Positions 33,375 to 40,742 of a DNA stretch of 64,000 nt are shown one piece after another. Position numbers and translations under genes: made by a program. Position 1 is the stretch's first letter. Each line of letters opens with the position of its first letter. The DNA is taken from positions 3,968,001 through 4,032,000 of the forward strand of contig OY776214.1 in the NCBI GenBank assembly GCA_963675425.1, in the 5' to 3' direction. Under the pieces are notes generated by a model. It was not told the origin of the DNA. It searched no databases and worked only from the letters and a program-made list of their open reading frames with translations. Source of the DNA: Sporobacter sp963675425 (GTDB taxonomy: Bacteria > Bacillota > Clostridia > Oscillospirales > Oscillospiraceae).

Positions 33375-33404
33375 GCGGCAGCGCCCCAACAGGGGCGCTG
33401 CCGC
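33375..33404 (+). terminator. GC hairpin after the SLH/Big_3 gene
   Basis: A perfect 13-bp stem (33375-33387 with 33392-33404) lies 44 bp after the stop. It has no T-run. Confidence 0.65.
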
Positions 33405-33508
33405 CAGCTTGTATAAGAGATTGGTTTGCCGCATTAAGTTAAGCGGCGGGTTTGACCTTAAAAGCATCATAATTACGCCTGTACAAACGTATTCTTAAAG
33501 GAATATTA

Positions 33509-34342
33509 ATGCGGGGAGGCGGCATGATGGGGTTTTACGTTGAAGCGGAGCCCGACGTAAAAATTTACGTGGAGGATATTAATCCTTCCGGCGATAAAAC
33601 CATTGTATTTGTCCACGGGTGGCCGGGTAATCTGAATTTGTTTGAATACCAGTACAATCAGCTGCCCAGGCTTGGTTACCGCTGCGTGGGAGTGGATGCG
33701 CGTGGATTCGGGAAATCCGACAGGCCATGGAGCGGTTACGACTATAACCGGCTGTCCGACGATCTGCTGGCGGTTATCAACGCGATGGGTCTGAGTGATT
33801 TTACACTCGGCGGGCATTCGACGGGCGGCGGAATCGTCGTACGCTATATGGCGCGCCACCGCGGCCGGGGTGTTAATAAGCTGGCCCTCTTCGCCGCTGC
33901 CGCGCCCAGCCTCATCCGGCGTCCTTATTTCCCGTACGGGCTGCCGCGGCAGGCCGTTTTGGACATCATTCAGGGTACATACACGAACCGTCCGCAGATG
34001 CTCCGGGGCTTCGGCAACATGATCCTGCACAATTTTGCGCCGCCTGAACTGTCCGACTGGATATTCCAGCTGGGACTTGAGGCCTCCAGCTGGGGTACGG
34101 CCGCCGTGGCTAACACGTGGCTCAATGAGGAAGCGCTTTTCCATGACCTGAAAACAATTGACGTACCAACGCTCATCCTACACGGACTGGACGACAAGGT
34201 CTGTCACTATCAGCTGGCCATTGCCCAAAAGGACTCCATCCGCAACGCGCTACTCATCCCCTTCGAGTCCTGCGGCCACTTCCTGTTTTATGATCAGATG
34301 GATAAATTCAATAAGGAACTTATCCGGTTTACGGAGAAGTAG
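33509..34342 (+). CDS. Alpha/beta hydrolase
   Basis: The 277-aa protein has the oxyanion motif FVHGWPGN near residue 34, nucleophile elbow GGHSTGGGI with Ser near 107, an Asp in LHGLDDKV near 228 and a His in SCGHFLFYD near 255. The substrate is unknown; it resembles the haloperoxidase/esterase branch. Two starts are possible: ATG 33509 (after AAAGGA) and ATG 33524 (after GGGGAGG); the latter would shorten it by five residues. It lies convergent to the GH3 gene with the repeat element between them. Confidence 0.85.
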   Translation: MRGGGMMGFYVEAEPDVKIYVEDINPSGDKTIVFVHGWPGNLNLFEYQYNQLPRLGYRCVGVDARGFGKSDRPWSGYDYNRLSDDLLAVINAMGLSDFTLGGHSTGGGIVVRYMARHRGRGVNKLALFAAAAPSLIRRPYFPYGLPRQAVLDIIQGTYTNRPQMLRGFGNMILHNFAPPELSDWIFQLGLEASSWGTAAVANTWLNEEALFHDLKTIDVPTLILHGLDDKVCHYQLAIAQKDSIRNALLIPFESCGHFLFYDQMDKFNKELIRFTEK

Positions 34343-34356
34343 TTTTAGAAAACCAG

Positions 34357-34376
34357 AACGCCCCTTTCGGGGCGTT
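34357..34376. terminator. Terminator hairpin, left copy flanking the element
   Basis: A perfect 8-bp stem AACGCCCC/GGGGCGTT with TTTC loop lies 14 bp after the hydrolase stop. The identical 20-bp sequence recurs at 34600-34619. Confidence 0.8.
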
Positions 34377-34599
34377 CAGACTGTAGACAAAGGCCGCATT
34401 CGCGGCTTTGTCTACAAATAAAGGGTTCTCACGCTGAGGCGCTCGCAAAGTAATGCTTTTCGGAAGTGAATGCCTCAAAGCATTGAAATCAAATAATTTT
34501 TCGCCGATGAGACCAGACAACTCGCCATCATCGCCGAAAATTAAATCGCACGGCGATTGGACGCACAAATGAAGGACAAAAGACTTTTTCGACAGCTTG
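34377..34599. repeat. 222-bp family structured repeat element, copy A
   Basis: This 223-bp non-coding insert lies between two identical terminator hairpins. It starts CAGACTGTAGACAAAG and ends CTTTTTCGACAGCTTG, which form imperfect terminal inverted repeats. Inside are a left-end hairpin (34384-34418), the stem AATGCTTTT/AAAGCATT, a long stem AATTTTTCGCCGATGA with TCATCGCCGAAAATT, and AATCG/CGATT. Copy B at 53143-53364 is about 85% identical by eye. A minus-strand reading frame runs through both copies, but indels shift it, so it is unlikely to be translated. Confidence 0.75.
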
Positions 34600-34619
34600 A
34601 ACGCCCCTTTCGGGGCGTT
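34600..34619. terminator. Terminator hairpin, right copy flanking the element (GH3 side)
   Basis: An exact 20-bp duplicate of 34357-34376, followed by TTGTATT. It lies 23 bp from the GH3 stop and serves the minus-strand gene. Confidence 0.8.
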
Positions 34620-34642
34620 TTGTATTAATTTGATCCGATCGC

Positions 34643-36094
34643 TCACTCAGCAATTCCGAGTCTCAGCTTCCACGCAAGGATACGCAGGACGGATTCGTCA
34701 ATACGTACTTCGGTGATTGTACCGTCATCAACAGCATCGAGAACAGCCGGAATTTGCTCGTCAAAGTATGGCGAAATGATCATGTCATTACCGGCCAGTA
34801 TCGCCAGAACAGCCGCGTTTTGGTCGCCGGCATAATCGAGCACAGCCTGCATGTTGACGTCGTCCGTGACGACAACGCCGTTAAATTCAAGCTCTTCCCG
34901 AAGGATCCGGTGCACCTCGGCGGACATTGAGGCCGGGGCTGAACTGTCCATACTCACAACGATATTGTGACAAACCATAACGGCCCCCGCCCCGGCATTA
35001 AATCCGGACTCGAACGGGACAAAGTCGCTGGTCTCAAACGTCTCATACGGGCGTTCGTCGATCGATGAGCCGGTATGGGTGTCCGCGTTATTTCCGTAAC
35101 CCGGAAAATGCTTGAGCATACAGCCCATCTGATCCTTCATCATCGTCTCGACGACCGTCTTGACATACTCTGCTGTTTGCATAGCGTCGGCGCCAAACGT
35201 TCTCTTAAATATAAAATCCGCCGGGTCAGTGGAAACGTCGCAAACGGGCGCGAGATTCAGATTCATCCCCAGAGATTTTAATAGCGCGTCTTTTTCCTGC
35301 GTATCGGAAATAATGGCATCCCACCCGCCGCTGTCGTAAAGCGTTTGCGGCGACGGGAACGGCTCGGCGCGGTACTGCGGATATTTGCTGATTCTGTTGA
35401 CGACACCCCCTTCCTCGTCCACGCCCATAAGCATCGGCACAGCGGCATTTTGCTGACAGGCCTCAAGCATCGTCTGAACGTCAAACGGTGTTTTATCCTG
35501 AAAGTCCCTGCTGAAAAGGATATAACCGCCGGGCTGGAATTGAAGCGTCAGCTCGGGCACGCCGTCAGCCGGGTAATGCGCCAAAAACAACTGACCGACT
35601 TTCTCGGAAAGCGTCATCGTATCCAATATCTCTCGGGCGCGTATCGCACGCGCCTCTTCCGGCGAGGCTTTTACCGTAAGTTCCGTAACGACTGCCGTAC
35701 TCTCCCCGCCGTCGCCGCCGAGCTGTCCGTAGTATTGGACTGTTATGAGACTGCCCGGCACAAGCTCATCAATATGGCTTTGTATGCGTTCAAAGGAGCA
35801 GGCCAGATTTTGATCCCCCGCATTGGCGCTTCGCAGCGTCAGCGTCCGCGCCGTAACGTTCACCAGTATGCCCGTGAGGGTATTGGTCTGTTCTAAAAAA
35901 GAGTAAATGATAAAAGCGTTGTAAGCCGATATCGCCGACGAGGCTGACTGTGTCGGCGATATCGGCGATGACAACGGCGTCCCGGACGGCGACGCCGTTA
36001 CCGGTGTTTCGTCTGATGGCGCTGTCGAGCAGGCGCTCAGGATTAGCGCAAACAGTATTATAGGAATAAAAACCCGTTGGGCGTTCTTTTTCAT
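34643..36094 (-). CDS. GH3-family beta-N-acetylhexosaminidase-like lipoprotein
   Basis: The 483-aa product has a lipoprotein signal (MKKNAQRVFIPIILFALILSAC). A domain of about 120 residues follows, then a GH3 barrel from about residue 160: LSEKVGQLFLAHYP, GVDEEGGVVNRI, KHFPGYGNNADTHTGSS (the NagZ-type KHFPG...D.H loop) and GVVVTDDVNMQAV with the nucleophile Asp. It probably hydrolyses N-acetylhexosamine in wall glycans outside the membrane. The extra N-terminal domain is not recognised. Confidence 0.9.
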   Translation of the reverse strand: MKKNAQRVFIPIILFALILSACSTAPSDETPVTASPSGTPLSSPISPTQSASSAISAYNAFIIYSFLEQTNTLTGILVNVTARTLTLRSANAGDQNLACSFERIQSHIDELVPGSLITVQYYGQLGGDGGESTAVVTELTVKASPEEARAIRAREILDTMTLSEKVGQLFLAHYPADGVPELTLQFQPGGYILFSRDFQDKTPFDVQTMLEACQQNAAVPMLMGVDEEGGVVNRISKYPQYRAEPFPSPQTLYDSGGWDAIISDTQEKDALLKSLGMNLNLAPVCDVSTDPADFIFKRTFGADAMQTAEYVKTVVETMMKDQMGCMLKHFPGYGNNADTHTGSSIDERPYETFETSDFVPFESGFNAGAGAVMVCHNIVVSMDSSAPASMSAEVHRILREELEFNGVVVTDDVNMQAVLDYAGDQNAAVLAILAGNDMIISPYFDEQIPAVLDAVDDGTITEVRIDESVLRILAWKLRLGIAE

Positions 36095-36287
36095 ATCACA
36101 TCATCCCGTATTGTACCCGAATATCTTTATTTATTTTAGTATCGCCCAAAAAACGCCATTACCATACACCGGGCGGCTGCCTGCTCCGTTCAGATTTGTT
36201 AAGCCGGGACAAAAACCAGCTCTGTATAAGCGCCGAATGGACATCGGGCAAAACCGCGCATATTATGAACGGAAGGAGATGATCCAT

Positions 36288-36518
36288 TTGTTCAACGCAA
36301 GTCCCTGCTGCTGGGGACTGCTCCTGGCGGCGGCGCTGTGCTGCTGCAACCAACCGCGTCCTATACCGCCGCCGCCACCTCCGTGTCCATGTCCGCCGCC
36401 GCCACCTCCGTGTCCATGTCCGCCGCCGCCGAGGCCATGCCCGCCGCCGCCACCACCGCCACCGCCGCCAGGACCCTGTTGTCCGAGACGCTGGCCATGG
36501 AACAGGTGCTTCTGGTGA
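36288..36518 (+). CDS. Small Pro/Cys-rich protein
   Basis: The 76-aa product begins at TTG 36288, 9 nt after AAGGAG: MFNASPCCWGLLLAAALCCC. It continues as runs of proline with cysteines (PPPPPPCPC twice, PPPPRPC) and ends GPCCPRRWPWNRCFW, with 14 Cys. The hydrophobic Cys-rich head could be a membrane or lipid-modified segment. The ATG at 36279 touches the ribosome-binding site and is less likely. A 27-bp tandem repeat encodes PPPPPPCPC. The antisense strand would encode a Gly/His-rich protein but lacks a good ribosome site. The function is unknown; a spore- or envelope-surface peptide is a guess. Confidence 0.6.
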   Translation: MFNASPCCWGLLLAAALCCCNQPRPIPPPPPPCPCPPPPPPCPCPPPPRPCPPPPPPPPPPGPCCPRRWPWNRCFW

Positions 36519-36624
36519 TATAAGCCGGACGAGAGACATACACAAACCGGTCCCTTCAATAAGCAGCACCACCGCAGACCGTGTATACCGCATTATAGCG
36601 TCTGCGAAAATCGTTTCAAAACTA

Positions 36625-36654
36625 AACCTCTGGCTAAGCCGGAGGTTTTTTATT
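36625..36654 (+). terminator. Terminator after the Pro/Cys-rich gene
   Basis: A 10-bp stem (36625-36634 with 36638-36647, one wobble) is followed by TTTTATT. The rest of the gap to 36883 shows no clear gene. Confidence 0.75.
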
Positions 36655-36883
36655 GGCAGCGCGTGCCGCTGTAATAGAAAATGGACAGTCTTCATACCAT
36701 AAAAGGCGGTTCAAGGCTGAATAATGGAAACGCGCACGGATTGATAACGCATTTTTTAAGCATAAGATTTCATGTGGTTTCGTGCTTACCTTGAATAAAA
36801 AATGTACATGCGGTAAAATAACCAATAGATTCCGGCTTTTAAAGAAGCCGAAAGACTATCGCATTTATTCAGGAGCCAAATCC

Positions 36884-37963
36884 ATGACAAAAACGGTAAT
36901 GGCCGCCATGAGCGGCGGCGTAGACAGCACGGCCGTGGCGGTTTTGTTAGCCGAGCAGGGCTACGACGTGACCGGGGCAACGCTGCGCCTGCACAGCGCA
37001 GGCATCGGCGAAACAGAATCCTACTCAGCCGAAGACGACTCGCGCGCGGCGGCCCGCCTCATCGGCATCCCGCATCTGGTCTTCGATATTCAGGACGCTT
37101 TTAACACCAGCGTCATCAAACCCTTCGCGGATGCTTATTTATCCGGCCTGACGCCAAACCCCTGCGTCGAATGTAACAAAACCGTAAAATTTGGTGTCCT
37201 GCTGCAAAAGGCGCTGGAGCTCGGCATGGACAGAATCGCAACGGGTCATTATGCCCGCGTTGAATATGACGATGTATCCGGACGCTATCTGCTGAAAAAA
37301 GCCGCCGATACGGCGAAAGACCAGACCTATGTGCTTTACACGCTGTCTCAGCAGCAACTGAAGCATGTCCTATTCCCACTTGGCGGCTTTAAAAAAGACG
37401 AAGCGCGCGCACTGATAACGGCGCGCGGGCTGACGAATGCACAGCGCAAGGAAAGCCAGGACATCTGTTTTATTCCCGACGGCGATTACGGCGCTTATTT
37501 AGAGAATACACTTAATATCCACTCGCCGCCGGGACTGTTTACCGACTTGACAGGCCGGGTACTCGGCGAGCATAAAGGCCTCATCCGTTATACAATTGGC
37601 CAGCGGCGCGGGCTGGGGATCAGTGCCGAGCGGCCGCTATACGTCGTTATGAAAGACGCGGCGACGAATACTGTTGTCGTCGGCGGCGAAGAGAACCTCT
37701 ATTCTGACAGTATGACGGTCGGTCATGTAAACCTCATTGCTGTGAAAGAACTGAAAGAGCTGGCCCGGGCTACCGTCAAGACGCGCTACAGCCAAAAGGA
37801 AGCACCCGCCACGCTCACGCCGCTTGAGGGAAACCGGCTGCACATTCAGTTTGACGTGCCGCAGAGGGCTGTGACACCCGGCCAGTCGGCTGTATTTTAC
37901 ACGGGTGATAGTGTCCTTGGCGGTGGAAAAATCATCAGTGCCGGAAACTCGGCAAAAGAATAG
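36884..37963 (+). CDS. mnmA: tRNA-specific 2-thiouridylase MnmA
   Basis: MnmA makes 2-thiouridine at the wobble position (U34) of Glu, Gln and Lys tRNAs. The 359-aa product has the PP-loop AAMSGGVDSTAVA near residue 8, the catalytic cysteine in NPCVECNKTVKF near 90, and the second one in KESQDICFIPDGDY near 190, followed by the tRNA-binding barrel. ATG 36884 with CAGGAG upstream is chosen; an open frame extends 34 codons further upstream. The flavodiiron gene starts 21 bp downstream and may be co-transcribed. Confidence 0.95.
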   Translation: MTKTVMAAMSGGVDSTAVAVLLAEQGYDVTGATLRLHSAGIGETESYSAEDDSRAAARLIGIPHLVFDIQDAFNTSVIKPFADAYLSGLTPNPCVECNKTVKFGVLLQKALELGMDRIATGHYARVEYDDVSGRYLLKKAADTAKDQTYVLYTLSQQQLKHVLFPLGGFKKDEARALITARGLTNAQRKESQDICFIPDGDYGAYLENTLNIHSPPGLFTDLTGRVLGEHKGLIRYTIGQRRGLGISAERPLYVVMKDAATNTVVVGGEENLYSDSMTVGHVNLIAVKELKELARATVKTRYSQKEAPATLTPLEGNRLHIQFDVPQRAVTPGQSAVFYTGDSVLGGGKIISAGNSAKE

Positions 37964-37984
37964 TTCGGATTGAAAGGAGCTTTT

Positions 37985-39196
37985 ATGGGAGTCATCAAGT
38001 TAAGCGAAGGGATTTATTCTGTCGGGGTGCTCAATCCCTCAATGCGGGTTTTTGACATTATCATGGAAACAGAATACGGTACGTCGTACAACGCATATCT
38101 GTTGACAGGGGGGAAAAATGTTCTCATTGACTGCGTACACGCCCGCTATTTTGACGAATACATTGAAAATGTCAAAAGCGTTGTCGACCCGTCTGATATC
38201 GACTATATCGTCGTCAACCACTGCGAGCCGGACCACAGCGGCTCTTTGGCCAGTCTCTTGGAGCTGGCCCCCAACGCACAGCTTTTAACGTCACCCGCCG
38301 GAAAAATCTATCTGCCGCTCATTACGAACAAAACAATTGCAAACATCAAAGCCGTTAAAAACGATGAGACGTGCGACCTCGGCGGCGGACGGACGCTCCG
38401 TTTTATCCACGCCCCGTTTTTACACTGGCCGGATTCCATGTTCACGTGGCTCGAAAGCGAGAAAATCGTCTTCACCTGTGATTTTCTCGGTACGCATTTC
38501 TGTGAACCGACGATGTCGGACCAGCGCGTGGGTTATATGGCGCTGTACGAAAAGTCATTTATGGAATACTACAACGCTATTTTCAGCCCCTTCAAGCCGC
38601 ACGTTTTAAACGGGCTGGACAAGCTGTCCGCCCTGGATGTTGAAACACTCTGCCCCAGCCACGGCCCGGTTCTGCATAAGGGCGCGTATCTTGAAACGGC
38701 AAAGGCGTTGTATAAACAATGGAGCACACCGCAGGCCACTGCGAAACAAACGATTCCCGTCTTTTACTGCAGCGCCTATGGCTATACGCAGACGCTGGCC
38801 GGCGAGATTGCGCAGGGCATCCTGCACGTTTTGCCGGATGCCGACGTCCCCGTTTATGACCTGACCGTTCACGAACCGTGCAAGCTGGCCTGCCTCATCA
38901 ATGACAACGACGCTTTTTGCGTCGGCTCGCCGACGATCAACAAAGATGCCCTGCCGCCGGTCTGGGAGCTCATCAATCACATTGAGGCCATCGGCAGTAA
39001 GGGCAAAAAAGCCGCCGTCTTTGGCTCTTACGGCTGGAGCGGCGAAGGCGTCCCCGCGCTCATCTCACGTCTGTCCTCACTGGGCGTTAAGCCGTTTGAG
39101 GACGGCTATCGCTGCCGGTTCAAACCATCGGAGGATGAACGCGCGGCGGCCTTTGATTACGGCGCACGCTTTGCCCAATCACTGATCCTGTCATAA
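37985..39196 (+). CDS. fprA: FprA-type flavodiiron protein
   Basis: The 403-aa protein has a beta-lactamase-like diiron domain (VVNHCEPDHSGSL near residue 77, FIHAPFLHWPDSMF near 140, CPSHGPVL near 220) and a C-terminal flavodoxin domain (FYCSAYGYTQTLA near 260, FGSYGWSGEG near 345). Such enzymes reduce O2 or NO to harmless products in anaerobes, using rubredoxin or F420-type donors. ATG 37985 follows GAAAGGAG. Its expected terminator position is occupied by the repeat element at 39.2 kb. Confidence 0.95.
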   Translation: MGVIKLSEGIYSVGVLNPSMRVFDIIMETEYGTSYNAYLLTGGKNVLIDCVHARYFDEYIENVKSVVDPSDIDYIVVNHCEPDHSGSLASLLELAPNAQLLTSPAGKIYLPLITNKTIANIKAVKNDETCDLGGGRTLRFIHAPFLHWPDSMFTWLESEKIVFTCDFLGTHFCEPTMSDQRVGYMALYEKSFMEYYNAIFSPFKPHVLNGLDKLSALDVETLCPSHGPVLHKGAYLETAKALYKQWSTPQATAKQTIPVFYCSAYGYTQTLAGEIAQGILHVLPDADVPVYDLTVHEPCKLACLINDNDAFCVGSPTINKDALPPVWELINHIEAIGSKGKKAAVFGSYGWSGEGVPALISRLSSLGVKPFEDGYRCRFKPSEDERAAAFDYGARFAQSLILS

Positions 39197-39221
39197 AACG
39201 TTAGTACAAGCCGTTCGTACC

Positions 39222-39395
39222 CAACATGAGCGATCCGGTTAATAATTTAGTACGCGGCAACCGCGTACGCATATCATCCTGTGAAGTCAAACAATTTCCG
39301 CCAGTGCGACCCCTCGCCGTCACCGGCGGAAATTTAATCGTACGGCGATTAGACGTACAGACGAAAGGCGAGAGACTTGTTCGACAAAAGTTGGT
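39222..39395. repeat. Diverged copy C of the 222-bp structured repeat family
   Basis: The stretch 39281-39395 aligns with the right half of copies A and B: TGAAGTCAAACAATTTCCGC for TGAAATCAAATAATTTTCGC, then GGCGATTAGACGTACAGACG for TGCGATTGGACGTACAGACG, and GTTCGACAAAAGTTG at the end. Paired changes keep the stem: TTTTCGCC/GCGAAAA became TTTCCGCC/GGCGGAAA. The left half retains only a hairpin (GTACGCGG/CCGCGTAC, 39250-39268). I see no duplicated terminator around it. Confidence 0.6.
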
Positions 39396-39466
39396 GGACG
39401 TGACTATAAGCATAGGAAGCTTTAATTACGTACCATTCTTAAAACACCGTTCCCCTGGCCATGTAA

Positions 39467-40213
39467 TTAAGTAAGATCGTCAATTGAAATCCCCTCAATC
39501 TCCTGTCCGACATTAATATAAACACTCAAATCCAGCACCTGGTTAGATTCGGTATCTTTTGTATAAAAAGGTCTGGCACTCAAATGTAATACGCTTTGCT
39601 GTCCTTCTTCGCCAGTCACCCAATATGCGTATACTACTGGATAATAACTATTGCCATCGGTAAAATCCTCAAGCGTTATTTCATTTAAATCTACTGGAAA
39701 ATCTCTCACATCAGGTTCACCATAGGAAACCACAAATTCATCATACAAATTATAAAAGTATGTACAAGCATCGTCATATTCCATGATGTTGTCATATAGA
39801 TACGCTGTTTTTGAATCATATATAAATGAACTCGAAAAGCCAATTTGGTAGCATTTATAATTTGATAGCGATAAAGATAATAAATACTTTGCATCAAACA
39901 CCGATACAATCAATGGGTCTGCTATTGTATAGTTACTTTCTCCGTTTAAATCTTGAATAGTATTAGTTTTTTTCTCTGTATACCATTCATCCAAACCCAG
40001 ATCCACCACAGTTTCGGATAATTCTCTACCAAAATCAACATCTGATATTTGATAACAATCCTCTGCACTACTATAGAAACAACCTTCCTGAGCTAATTTT
40101 TCCTGCAACACTTCCGGTGTAAAAGATTGTGTCCGGTAAGCTCTTATCGGTATAAATGCCAAAAACGGTATTAATACAATACCAATAATTATCAATCTTT
40201 TATAAGGCTTCAT
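39467..40213 (-). CDS. AT-rich orphan membrane-anchored protein, unknown function
   Basis: The 248-aa product has one N-terminal transmembrane or signal helix (LIIIGIVLIPFLAFIPI) and a long extracytoplasmic domain rich in Asp, Tyr and Ser (YLYDNIMEYDDACTYFYNLY; DGNSYYPVVYAYWV). Two cysteines (GCFYSSAEDC) may pair. I do not recognise a family. The base composition is strikingly AT-rich next to GC-rich neighbours, and a repeat element adjoins its 3' end, so recent acquisition is likely. Confidence 0.72.
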   Translation of the reverse strand: MKPYKRLIIIGIVLIPFLAFIPIRAYRTQSFTPEVLQEKLAQEGCFYSSAEDCYQISDVDFGRELSETVVDLGLDEWYTEKKTNTIQDLNGESNYTIADPLIVSVFDAKYLLSLSLSNYKCYQIGFSSSFIYDSKTAYLYDNIMEYDDACTYFYNLYDEFVVSYGEPDVRDFPVDLNEITLEDFTDGNSYYPVVYAYWVTGEEGQQSVLHLSARPFYTKDTESNQVLDLSVYINVGQEIEGISIDDLT

Positions 40214-40247
40214 TTTCCTATCCCCGGGCTACCGGTCTCCCTCTTGG

Positions 40248-40664
40248 TTAAAATTCATCCACATCATATACCGTAATGTCTCTGCCGACCAGCTCTTTTG
40301 CAAACAGTCCCTGGCCCTCAATAAGAACGCCGGAAAAGCTGCCGTCGTATATTTGACGGACCCCGCAGGTCGGGCTCCGGGACTGTAAAACAGCAAAAGC
40401 TATCTCCTCGTTTTGGATTATTTCCAGCGCCCGGTTAACGCCATTTCGATAGCAGGCGTCAACATCCTTGCCGTCACTGTCCACAACTTTTCCATTGACG
40501 ATTTCGGCGCATTTCCGGGGCGATCCCAAGCCAGCCAGCATTTCCGGGCAAACCATGATAATGTCCTTGTCCGCTAAAAACGCGGCTGCTTTTGCATTAT
40601 AGTTATTCCCGCCGTTGTACTTACAATTTTCACCCATGATACAGGCGCTGACAAGCACTTTCAA
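40248..40664 (-). CDS. DUF523-family protein
   Basis: The 138-aa product begins MKVLVSACIMGENCKYNGGNN at a TTG start, preceded by AAGGGGGGG about 7 nt upstream; this matches the family N-terminus. Conserved cysteines occur in SACIMGENC, VCPEML, PRKCAE and SPTCGVRQIYDG, suggesting a metal or Fe-S site. The family is of unknown function in anaerobes. A longer frame upstream lacks the family match. Confidence 0.85.
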   Translation of the reverse strand: MKVLVSACIMGENCKYNGGNNYNAKAAAFLADKDIIMVCPEMLAGLGSPRKCAEIVNGKVVDSDGKDVDACYRNGVNRALEIIQNEEIAFAVLQSRSPTCGVRQIYDGSFSGVLIEGQGLFAKELVGRDITVYDVDEF

Positions 40665-40742
40665 CGTAAGCCCCCCCCTTCTGAATACAAACACCGGAAC
40701 CAAGCCGGCGAGTAATCCGGCAGGCCTTTCCAATAACCATAT

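Noticed and set aside
34329..34646. Minus-strand frame across element copy A that resembles the one across copy B (53073-53384) at protein level (LIF..DGELSGLIGE; NALRHSLPKSITLRA).
   Set aside because: The similarity follows from DNA identity of the repeat. Small indels shift the frame between copies, there is no ribosome site, and the frame runs through terminator hairpins. Such frames are probably spurious hypothetical proteins.
36159..36695. Gly/His/Arg-rich minus-strand frames opposite the Pro/Cys gene.
   Set aside because: They are low-complexity complements; the plus strand has AAGGAG at good spacing and a following terminator.
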